Below are positions 7,327 to 16,870 of a stretch of 64,000 nt of DNA, piece after piece. The first letter of the stretch is position 1. The number at the start of each line of letters is the position of its first letter. The translations under genes and the position numbers were made by a program. The notes below the pieces were generated by a model. That model saw nothing but the letters and a program-made list of their open reading frames with translations, ran no database searches and was not told the DNA's origin. The DNA comes from Mesorhizobium sp. WSM4904 (GTDB lineage: Bacteria > Pseudomonadota > Alphaproteobacteria > Rhizobiales > Rhizobiaceae), in the NCBI RefSeq assembly GCF_029674545.1, contig NZ_CP121354.1, positions 1,550,001-1,614,000 of the forward strand. The letters are read 5' to 3'.

Positions 7327-9795
7327 ATGGCAGACGATTTTCCGCGCGACCGCGCCCATATCCACCTTCGCAACAACGGCATTCGGGAAGCCTATCGGCG
7401 GCCCAACCAACTTATACATGCACCGCCGCTGCCGGCGCGTGATCGGGCGTCGCATGCTGCGGCCTTGACGCAATCCATCGAACAAGCGGTCGAAAGTGCA
7501 CGCCAGCAGATTGCGGCGCGTGACCCCCAGCTGTCGGTCGGCACGCCTGGCTTTTACCTCGAGATCGATCTGCCCATGTCCGGACGGGCGGCCCTCGACC
7601 AGTTGGCCGATCGTCGCCAGCACATGGAGCTGGTCGCCGTCCATGAGCCAACTCAACCCGGTGCTCCCATCACAGCGTCGGTGTTCCTGCCGCAAAGCGC
7701 GCAAGCCTATTATTTGCGGAAAGTCGAGGCGTATCGAGACGTTGACACTGACCGCGGCAGACCGCGCAACGAGCCGCTCGTCTCCCGCATGGAGACAGTC
7801 AGGCTGGCGACTGCACGATCGTTGTTTACCGACCACGACGACCTCTTCCCCCAGGCCGCTGACGAGCAGGTGTGGTGGGAAGTCTGGCTGCGCGACGGTC
7901 GCCGCGAGAACTTCGAGCACATTGCCGAAGCCCTGAACATCACTTTGCGCACGCATGCGGTCAGGTTTCCGGAGCGGGTGGTCATGCTGGCACTCGCCAG
8001 CACGGCAATGCTCGACCGCATGATTGCGCACAGCGATGTCGTCGCCGAGCTGCGGCGCGCGAAGGATACGCCGTCCTTCTTCATGGGCCTTGGCGGCGCG
8101 GAGCAAAGGGACTGGAGCGACGAGCTTCTCGGGCGCGTCAGACCGCCTCAATCCGATATTGCGGTCTGCATTCTCGACAGCGGCGTACGTCGCACCCACC
8201 CGTTGATCGAACCCGCACTTGCCGTTGAAGACTGGCACACCGTCAAACCGGCATGGGGCAGCGACGACACACCTGCGTGGAGCGGCCACGGGACGCGAAT
8301 GGCAGGTGTCGGCCTGTACGGTGATCTGGTCCCGCTCCTGGTCGGAGGCGATCCAGTTCCATTGCCCTTTCGGCTGGAGAGTGTCCGTATCCTTCCGCCA
8401 GAAGACGAGGCAAACGATCCAGAACTCTATGGCTCGATCACCGCGGAAGCGATCGCCCGCGCCGAGGTGCAGGCGCCGGAGCGCCGCCGCGCGATCGCAA
8501 TGGCTGTGACAAGCGCCAGTCCGGCGCGTGGAAGGCCCACATCGTGGTCTGCCGCTATCGACCAACTCTGTTTCGAAGAGGAGCAGCGACGCTTGATCGT
8601 TCTCTCTGCCGGCAACATCGGCGATGACCTCATGCCGGCCGAGCATTTGACGCGCAACGATCTGGAAGCAGTCGATGATCCTTCTCAGGCCTGGAATGCG
8701 CTGACGGTCGGCGCTTTCACAGAAAAGGTCGATATCATTGACACCGACTTTGCGGGCTACGCTCCGATCGCGCCGGTCGGCGAGCTCTCGCCGCGCAGTC
8801 GCACTTCGGTCGTTTGGGACAGGCAGTGGCCGGTGAAGCCCGAGGTCGTCTTCGAAGGCGGCAATCTCGCCCATGACGGTGTGTTGCCTGGCGAGCCGAT
8901 CGACGATCTGCAGATATTGACCACTTTCTATCGACCCGAACTGCGCCACTTCACCACCCTCGGAGATACGAGCGCGGCAACGGCCCATGCCGCACGGATG
9001 GCGGGACTAATTCTATCAGCGCGCCCCGAGCTGTGGCCTGAAACGGTTCGCGCCCTGATCGTCCACTCGGCCGAATGGACTCCGGCGATGCGCGCACGCA
9101 TCGATGCGTGCAACGGAGCGAAGGGCGAGATCCAGGCGCTCGTGCGGCGCTATGGTTACGGCGTGCCAGATCTTGGGCGCGCGCTTCTGTCAACGGTGAA
9201 CGACCTCACGCTTATCGTTGAAGATGAGCTTCAGCCTTTCCAGCGCGAGGGCGGCGCGGCTGCCAAAACGCGTGACATGAAGCTGCATCGCCTGCCTTGG
9301 CCGAAGGAGCAGCTCGCGGCGCTCGGCGCTGCCCAGGTCGAGCTCCGCGTCACGCTGTCCTATTTCATCGAACCCAACCCCGGTGAACGCGGATGGACCC
9401 GCCGGCATCGTTACGCGTCCCATGGTCTTCGGTTCAGAGTAAAGTCAGCGACCGAGACAGTCGACGAATTCCGAGCCCGCATCAATCAGGCCGCTCGGGA
9501 CGAGGAGGAAGGGGCGCCTGCTGGAGGCGGAGAAGAGTGGCTGCTCGGCACCTTCCGCGATCGCGGCTCGTTGCACGCCGATTTCTGGTCGGGCAGCGCC
9601 GCCGATCTCGCCGAGCGTGATGCGATCGGCGTGTTCCCGGTCGGGGGCTGGTGGAAGGAGAAGCCTTACCTGGAACGCGTCGACGCTCTGGCTCGGTACG
9701 CCCTGATTGTGACGATGCGGGCGCCTGGGGTCGATGTTGACATCTTCACACCCGTCGAAGCAGCCCTGACTGTCGAGACGTCGGTCGAGACCTGA
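7327..9795 (+). CDS. S8 family (subtilisin-like) serine protease of an AAA/S8 pair
   Basis: 822 residues, no signal peptide, so probably cytosolic. The catalytic triad is complete: Asp284 in CILDSG, His321 in SGHGT, Ser549 in GDTSAATA; the oxyanion Asn is plausibly in SAGNIG. About 270 N-terminal residues precede the protease domain and about 250 follow it, both unassigned. The size and intracellular nature fit the subtilases that are encoded directly behind a single-domain AAA+ ATPase, as here. The substrate is unknown. A long open frame on the opposite strand is a shadow of this GC-rich gene. Confidence 0.85.
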   Translation: MADDFPRDRAHIHLRNNGIREAYRRPNQLIHAPPLPARDRASHAAALTQSIEQAVESARQQIAARDPQLSVGTPGFYLEIDLPMSGRAALDQLADRRQHMELVAVHEPTQPGAPITASVFLPQSAQAYYLRKVEAYRDVDTDRGRPRNEPLVSRMETVRLATARSLFTDHDDLFPQAADEQVWWEVWLRDGRRENFEHIAEALNITLRTHAVRFPERVVMLALASTAMLDRMIAHSDVVAELRRAKDTPSFFMGLGGAEQRDWSDELLGRVRPPQSDIAVCILDSGVRRTHPLIEPALAVEDWHTVKPAWGSDDTPAWSGHGTRMAGVGLYGDLVPLLVGGDPVPLPFRLESVRILPPEDEANDPELYGSITAEAIARAEVQAPERRRAIAMAVTSASPARGRPTSWSAAIDQLCFEEEQRRLIVLSAGNIGDDLMPAEHLTRNDLEAVDDPSQAWNALTVGAFTEKVDIIDTDFAGYAPIAPVGELSPRSRTSVVWDRQWPVKPEVVFEGGNLAHDGVLPGEPIDDLQILTTFYRPELRHFTTLGDTSAATAHAARMAGLILSARPELWPETVRALIVHSAEWTPAMRARIDACNGAKGEIQALVRRYGYGVPDLGRALLSTVNDLTLIVEDELQPFQREGGAAAKTRDMKLHRLPWPKEQLAALGAAQVELRVTLSYFIEPNPGERGWTRRHRYASHGLRFRVKSATETVDEFRARINQAARDEEEGAPAGGGEEWLLGTFRDRGSLHADFWSGSAADLAERDAIGVFPVGGWWKEKPYLERVDALARYALIVTMRAPGVDVDIFTPVEAALTVETSVET

Positions 9796-9840
9796 TGCAG
9801 CACTGTCCAAATCGGCCAACAACGGAGGTTTGACCAGCCT

Positions 9841-9936
9841 CTGGTGCCATGGCGGCTGGTGCTGGATCATCACGTCGGCAACAGGGATCATGCGCGGAGG
9901 ACGATAGGCCGGCAAAGGAGCGGGCCAAGCGTGTGA
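9841..9936 (+). pseudogene. Relic of a relaxase gene 3' end
   Basis: The 31 codons before the TGA at 9934 read LVPWRLVLDHHVGN...TIGRQRSGPSV and match the last codons of the intact relaxase gene (5848-5967: LVPWRPVLERHVGK...TVGRQRSGPGVS), with an internal deletion of about ten codons. No upstream relaxase sequence is left. It marks the right edge of the AAA/S8 insertion. Confidence 0.75.
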
Positions 9937-10001
9937 TAATGGCGCCCATGGTCACGCCCACAAGCCGCGCCCCCTGCGTCTACGGAGAGGTGCGCGTCTG
10001 T

Positions 10002-11561
10002 TTAGGCGGCCGAGACATCGCTTACCTGATCAACGCGCTCGCCGTATTTGCGCCTGTAAGCGGCAATGAAATCGTCGTCGCTACAGATGCAGCGGCCGCT
10101 GGAGTCCTTGGCCTTCGGATCGTGCAAGTGAGAGCCAAGGGGGCGCAGAAGATTCACCCGAGTGCTCGTCGTCGGGCTCATGGGAAACCCCGCACTATGT
10201 TTGACCAAATCCGCGGCAAGCATAATCCCGGCAAGCACCGACTGAAAGGCCATCGGAACCACAGTTCGAACGCGGCGACTTCCTTCGCTAAGCTGGAACA
10301 CCAGACCGCCGCAGATAGCCTGCTGATAAAAGGAGCGCAGGGGCTGGCCGACAAACGGGGCTAGCGGTTCAAACGGCACAGCCATCGCTGTAGCCACGCG
10401 AACTACAAAGTCGTTGGGAACTCCGGCATTGGTCTGCAGGAGCGTTTTCACCTGCTCGTGTGCTTCCGGTATTCCGAGTTCCTCGGCAATCAGCTGGTGC
10501 TCGTCCTTGGATTTTCCGGATGGCAGGTACATGCAACAAAGGCAAGCCTGGCCGTCATCGAAACCATGCCGGGAGATACCGAGATCGTGCTCCTGCGTCC
10601 AAGCGTTTGCGATCCATCGCGGCAGTGCACCTTGGACAGCCAGACGGTCGGCGGCGGTGTCAAGCGCCACACCCACTTGGTCGAAGACCCAATTGCCCCG
10701 GCGCGCAACATATTCTGCCCACGTCAGAGGGTGCGCCTCGACCTCAAGGGCAGTCGATCTAAGGGCGGTGGCTGCAAGAACCGCTTTGGACATACCAATC
10801 TCCGCCTGGCCAGCCAATGCGTAGCGCTGCAGGTTTGAGAGTTCGATCGCTTCGTGATCGATTACATGCAGACGACCTTTGAGATCGGGTTGTCTCGCTA
10901 GCGCCCAAAGCGAGCCATGGCCTATCGCACCGAGCCCAACGAGGTGGGTTTCGCCAAGGTCGACTGGGAAGTCGATCGGGCCAGGCTCTCCGGCTTTGGT
11001 CTTGTCGTAGCTGCATAGCGAGAGGTCGATGGTTTCGTCCAACTCGGCGCCGGTCAACTGGGCAGCGAAGATAGTTCGAAAGACGTTGGCGGCGCCGAAG
11101 CAACTGGCGGCGCCAGCTCCATAAGGCAGCAGACTTGGGCCAGAGCCCACCGGGTCCGTACGCGACAGCTTTGCCGCCCAACCGTCCGATCCCACGAAAA
11201 AGATCGGGCACCGGAGTGATGGGCGCGTTACCCCTGCAACGACGCAGACGGTGGCAGACTTGCCGGAACGCCGGATGCCGACTTTTGGATTGATCGACTT
11301 TGCCAAGCGCTCCAGCGCTTGGGCTTGAGAGCTCGCCGCGCTGTCCAGCGGGAGTATCGCCAGAACCGGGTAGAGCCTAGCGAGCAATCTCACCGCAAGA
11401 TCTAGTGTCGCCTGGCCTTCGGCGCAGGAAGCGGCCTGATGGTCGAAGGCGACTGCCACGACCTGCTTTTCAAGAGCTGCTTTGAAGTCTCCCAGATGAA
11501 AATCGGCCAGGACCTGAGATGCCGCCGTGGCGGCGCGATCGATGAAGTTAGCGAATGCCAT
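10002..11561 (-). CDS. E1-like ThiF-family activating enzyme of a ubiquitin-like conjugation operon
   Basis: 519 residues. The C-terminal half has the Rossmann adenylation domain of ThiF/E1 enzymes: HLVGLGAIGHG (nucleotide loop, G209-G214), the acidic strand VIDHEAIELSNLQRY and a basic residue region near GMSKAV. The N-terminal 200 residues form a separate domain, comparable to the inactive adenylation domain of bacterial E1s. Cysteines at 340, 342 and 343 and a later C-x-C pair are candidates for zinc ligands or the thioester site. It would adenylate the C-terminal glycine of the Ubl at 12660-12956 and pass it to the E2. It starts three bases after the JAMM stop and is last in the operon. 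Confidence 0.85.
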   Translation of the reverse strand: MAFANFIDRAATAASQVLADFHLGDFKAALEKQVVAVAFDHQAASCAEGQATLDLAVRLLARLYPVLAILPLDSAASSQAQALERLAKSINPKVGIRRSGKSATVCVVAGVTRPSLRCPIFFVGSDGWAAKLSRTDPVGSGPSLLPYGAGAASCFGAANVFRTIFAAQLTGAELDETIDLSLCSYDKTKAGEPGPIDFPVDLGETHLVGLGAIGHGSLWALARQPDLKGRLHVIDHEAIELSNLQRYALAGQAEIGMSKAVLAATALRSTALEVEAHPLTWAEYVARRGNWVFDQVGVALDTAADRLAVQGALPRWIANAWTQEHDLGISRHGFDDGQACLCCMYLPSGKSKDEHQLIAEELGIPEAHEQVKTLLQTNAGVPNDFVVRVATAMAVPFEPLAPFVGQPLRSFYQQAICGGLVFQLSEGSRRVRTVVPMAFQSVLAGIMLAADLVKHSAGFPMSPTTSTRVNLLRPLGSHLHDPKAKDSSGRCICSDDDFIAAYRRKYGERVDQVSDVSAA

Positions 11562-11564
11562 TGT

Positions 11565-12053
11565 TCAACTCGATATCATGATCATTCGCGACAGTGCCGC
11601 GGGAGGGAGCGCATTCCATTTGGCCTTTTCGTCAAGCCGATAGGCGGCGACCCGAGCAAAATCGAAAGGCTCGCGGGCGAAATTCGGCACTACCAGCGAC
11701 AGACACCCAACCGTGGTAGCAACCGCATAAGCGTCGTCCGTCGTCGAATGGTAGGCGCGGCCCGGATGGCTGTGAATCTGGGCCAAGAGTTTCAGGCCGC
11801 TTTTGTAGAGCCAGACATTGAGCCGGTGCAGTTCTTCGGCCGCAACGATCACGCAAACGCCATCGTTTGTCCGAATGTGACGCTGCGCCGGGATAACCGT
11901 CTCTGTTACGGCAAAGTGCCGCTCTTGCTGAACGCCGACCCAGAGCGCCATCCCCTCATTGCCCTCGCGACCAACTGAGCGCAGATGCCCATGCGTGGTC
12001 GAGATGCAGCCGCGCGGGAGAGTCACGATCGTTACATCTCTCAAACCAGTCAT
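11565..12053 (-). CDS. JAB/JAMM metalloprotease (deubiquitinase-like)
   Basis: 162 residues from the ATG at 12053, whose ATGA overlaps the E2 stop; a longer frame upstream is shadow. The JAMM signature is complete: Glu33, then H94-S-H96-P-x5-H102-S-x2-D106-D107, giving the zinc ligands His94, His96 and an Asp. In characterised bacterial Ubl operons this enzyme trims the Ubl precursor to expose a terminal glycine and can remove Ubl from targets. The Ubl here ends GVAGA, so trimming after Gly94 or Gly97 would be needed. Confidence 0.85.
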   Translation of the reverse strand: MTGLRDVTIVTLPRGCISTTHGHLRSVGREGNEGMALWVGVQQERHFAVTETVIPAQRHIRTNDGVCVIVAAEELHRLNVWLYKSGLKLLAQIHSHPGRAYHSTTDDAYAVATTVGCLSLVVPNFAREPFDFARVAAYRLDEKAKWNALPPAALSRMIMISS

Positions 12054-12667
12054 TCTTGTATCGCCTGAGGGGATACCACCATTCCTACGATTGTCGGTTG
12101 GAGTTGAATCTGCAACTGCTCTATAGGAACGATTCCGTACTTGATGATCTTGTCCAGGATGAAGGCCAAACAGCCTTCGCCAGAACCCCGATGAAGCAGC
12201 CATGGATCACCTGAATGGGCTGGATTGTCGTGGTATTCCCGGACGCCCGCCATGCACAGGAATGGTTCGTCCTCGGGACTGTTGGCCTGGATGAAGTCCG
12301 TCAGCGGCACGGCGTTCTGCTGGATGAGAGCTCCTATCATCTCCGGCGGCGTTCCGGGCAGCGGCGGACGTCTAAGCATTTTCAGGTATAGATCTTTCCG
12401 GGCAATCGGATGACGCGTAAACGGATCGACGAAGACCACGGACGGTGGTCTTAAGTCGTAGTCGGTGAAGTCGACCTCGCTCGCTGCGCTGACCACCCGT
12501 GGCTTTAACTTGGGGCTGGCGAAAATGAAGAAAGCGCGCGGAAAGGTCGCCTCGATCAAGAAGCAGCCCTGAGCCCGATAGACATCAGCATATGGCCGGA
12601 ACCGGCCGATCTCCCGATCAAACTTCGCTCGGGAGACCTCCGGATCCACACTTTGGTGTTTAGGCAC
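12050..12667 (-). CDS. E2-like Ubl-conjugating protein
   Basis: 205 residues from a GTG at 12667 that overlaps the end of the Ubl gene by 8 bases. The sequence fits the bacterial E2-like family found with ThiF and JAB genes: a hydrophobic strand region (LIEATFPRAFFIF) and the conserved block FLCMAGVREYHDNPAHSGD, in which Cys138 is the likely thioester cysteine and the histidines are conserved. It would accept Ubl from the E1 and transfer it to target lysines. The assignment rests on motif and operon context rather than on obvious similarity to eukaryotic E2. Confidence 0.75.
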   Translation of the reverse strand: MPKHQSVDPEVSRAKFDREIGRFRPYADVYRAQGCFLIEATFPRAFFIFASPKLKPRVVSAASEVDFTDYDLRPPSVVFVDPFTRHPIARKDLYLKMLRRPPLPGTPPEMIGALIQQNAVPLTDFIQANSPEDEPFLCMAGVREYHDNPAHSGDPWLLHRGSGEGCLAFILDKIIKYGIVPIEQLQIQLQPTIVGMVVSPQAIQE

Positions 12668-12956
12668 CTGCGACGCCCGCCTTCAGGCTGAGGAACAGGG
12701 TCACAGTATTCGGGAAACCGAAGTCGCCAAGCTTCTTGTCGACATCGAGCAAGTTGCCGGCCTCATCCTTGAATTCCCAATTCTCGGCTGGTTGGGCGAC
12801 ATTCTGCGTGTTCTCAAGGGCTTTGGTACGAATGACGTGAAGCGGCTGGTTGGGATTGGCTTCGACCTGCGTGGGCTGGCCGTTCACCACCACCGTGATC
12901 TCGATCTTGCCCGGTCCGCCGCCGTGATTATCGCCCTTACCCGAATCCTTCGACAT
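12660..12956 (-). CDS. Ubiquitin-like beta-grasp protein (DUF2604-like)
   Basis: 98 residues. The ATG at 12956 is preferred over an upstream one (12989) because AGGAG lies 8 bases before it. A Gly-rich disordered N-terminus (1-16) is followed by a beta-grasp-like domain: strand IEITVVVNGQPTQVEA, helix PLHVIRTKALEN, strands WEFKDEAGNLLDVDK and TVTLFLSLK. It ends KAGVAGA, resembling a ubiquitin tail that needs trimming to a glycine. First gene of the operon Ubl-E2-JAMM-E1, all coupled or nearly so. The protein would be the modifier attached to target proteins, as shown for bacterial antiphage Ubl systems; function here is inferred. Confidence 0.82.
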   Translation of the reverse strand: MSKDSGKGDNHGGGPGKIEITVVVNGQPTQVEANPNQPLHVIRTKALENTQNVAQPAENWEFKDEAGNLLDVDKKLGDFGFPNTVTLFLSLKAGVAGA

Positions 12957-13391
12957 TGTCCTACTCCTGTGGCTTGCCAACCGCCCCACGCCCTGGCGCC
13001 CACCTGCGAGTGAGACCGGCGGTCTTCAATCGTTCACCCGGCGCCACGGCCGCGAGTACGCGAAAGACAGGGGATAAGCTACCGAATCGGTGCTTGCCTT
13101 CTTTTATGGGTGACTTGAGCCGCAAGTAAATGGTCTCAAATTGCTCCTCACAACTATAATCGATTAGAGCAATGCAAAAATATTGGCGACACGCCTATTC
13201 ATCTGCTCTCTCACTCGCCTGCTCCGTGCTTGGCAAGGGGAGCTTTGACTGCGTCACGCGTCCCCCAAGCAGCCGATTGCGCCGGCAGCGCCGTAGGAAC
13301 CGTCGTTCAGAGTCTTCACCACTCAAGCAGCCGCATGGATGCAGCCGACGCTCGTCTCCACAAACAGCGCAAGTGGTGCCTTGTTGGATAA
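12957..13391. other. Promoter side of the Ubl operon
   Basis: No gene recognised. The AT-richer stretch around 13100-13190 is the likely place for the minus-strand promoter of the Ubl operon. Unclear open frames on both strands lack motifs. Confidence 0.35.
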
Positions 13392-13665
13392 GGTCGCCTC
13401 GTCCCTGGTGCAGCATCTGTCGGAACGGGTCCGCTGCGAGACCATGCCTCATCATCGCGCATGCGCAGCAGCCGGCGGTCGATGCTCGTAAGGCGTTCTG
13501 CTCATTTCGTGGCGAAGGCGCTGCTCGACTCGCGGACATATGCGGGCACCGAGGCGGAGGCTGACCAGTCGGCGCCGCGTTCGCGGATGTCGCTTGCAAT
13601 GTGCTCGCGTGCGTTTGCCGCCGGCGACCTTGCCGTCCTCGCCTGCTATGGCGAGCCGGCGCAAG
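13392..13665 (-). pseudogene. Internal fragment of a relaxase gene
   Basis: The minus strand reads in order through degraded copies of the relaxase core: IRERGA, a stretch matching LVSLDLGP/EIELRLRREM at DNA level, SIDRRLLRMRDD and QMLHQGRG, corresponding to positions about 4560-4830 of the intact gene. Several frameshifts and stops make it non-coding. Orientation is opposite to the intact relaxase and to the relic at 9841. Confidence 0.75.
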
Positions 13666-13756
13666 CGGATTGCTCGATACTGCCGGCGAGGCTGCGGGCC
13701 GGTCCTAACGGCCGTTCACAAGAGCTTGCATCAGCAACTGGCAATCGGATCGATAA

Positions 13757-15885
<2,129 letters not shown>

Positions 15886-15975
15886 TGTCGGCGTCGTCCG
15901 CACGCTAACAGCAGGCTGCTGAAATACCTACGCCAAAGACAGACTATTGATCCCCCTGGCGAGACGGCTCGATTG

Positions 15976-16245
15976 ACGGGAGCGATGTGTTCATGGAGCA
16001 GCTGTTCACGATGAAGCGGTTGGAAGATTTCGTTCCAGCCGGTCATCCTGGTGCCCGCACCGGCTGATGATCAATGGAGCGCTGGTGCGGCTAGACGGCA
16101 TCCTTTCCGGCATGTACGCCTGCAGTGCCAAAGGCGGTCGCCCCAGCGTTGCGCCGGAGAAATTGCTGCGGGCCGTGTGTTGCAGGTGTTCTACAGCGTC
16201 CGTCGGAATTGATGCAGCAGGTGCTGCTGTGGCAAGGCCAAGACC
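15976..16245 (+). pseudogene. IS5-like (IS1182-type) transposase N-terminal relic
   Basis: The stretch reads QLFTMKRLEDFVPAGHP, then after a shift LMINGALVRLDGILSGMY and GGRPSVAPEKLLRAV, the usual N-terminus of IS5/IS1182-group transposases. It breaks up after about 16200 (LMQQVLLW in another frame), and there is no catalytic DDE domain. A dead IS end directly behind the gibberellin remnant, probably involved in its decay. Confidence 0.7.
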
Positions 16246-16416
16246 CGGGAATGCCGTCAGCTTTGATCAGGCGCTTCGGGCCGTCGGAAACGCGCGAAGA
16301 GTCCGGCTTTCGAAAAAGGCCGAACGCCTCAGATAAAGCCAGAACTCCTTGGGTCACCATCAAACCAATTTGACGCCCCGGGACAATTTCGTCCGGCATT
16401 GTCCGGTGTGCGACGA

Positions 16417-16432
16417 TGTTGGGGATGCGACA
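16417..16432. promoter_or_regulatory. NifA-type upstream activator sequence
   Basis: TGT-N10-ACA is exact here. It lies 36 bases before the -24 element of a sigma-54 promoter, closer than the usual 80-150 bases, so its use is uncertain. Confidence 0.45.
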
Positions 16433-16468
16433 TAGGCGGATTGCCGTGTATTTAAACCGCTTTTCCTT

Positions 16469-16483
16469 TGGCACGCATATTGC
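16469..16483 (+). promoter_or_regulatory. Sigma-54 (RpoN) promoter
   Basis: TGGCAC-N5-TTGC matches the -24/-12 consensus exactly. It points toward the S9 peptidase gene, 388 bases downstream, and suggests expression in nitrogen-fixing bacteroids under NifA. Confidence 0.75.
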
Positions 16484-16870
16484 GCCCTATCGGTAAACCT
16501 CGTCATGGGCCGGCGGCAATCGCTCGGAGATTGTCGAAATAGCACAATGATTTCTGCCGGGGTGACATCCGGCCCGACTAGAGCAGGACCTTTCAGATGA
16601 TGCAGAAAAGCAAGCGGCCATACTCGCGGGGAAATAGTCGCGTCAGGGCTGCATGGACGCTCTTTCCTGGTTGTTTCGGCGGCGGACGCCAACTCTTCAA
16701 TCGGCACCCGAACCAGTGCCTGGATGTCCAAGGAGCGCCCCTGTTGCGCGTGCCTGGCTGCACCCGCGTGCTGGCTCTCCTCCAAGGCGACGCTTCGGCG
16801 CTGCTGCAGACCGGCGACGAGAACCCAACTTCAAAATTAGCATTCCGAAAACCGAAAGAAGTGAACAGGT

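Larger units (their letters stand above)
16246..16870. other. Promoter and leader of the S9 peptidase gene
   Basis: No convincing gene. The left part holds the NifA-type site and sigma-54 promoter listed separately; the roughly 390 bases between promoter and the peptidase start form a long leader with only shadow frames. Confidence 0.4.

Noticed and set aside
7162..8988. 608-codon open frame on minus
   Set aside because: Lies antisense to the AAA and S8 genes, which have complete catalytic motifs; mirror frame of GC-rich coding DNA.
11565..12203. Longer version of the JAMM gene starting at 12203
   Set aside because: The first 50 codons overlap the E2 gene and show no similarity to JAMM proteins; the ATG at 12053 with ATGA overlap is better.
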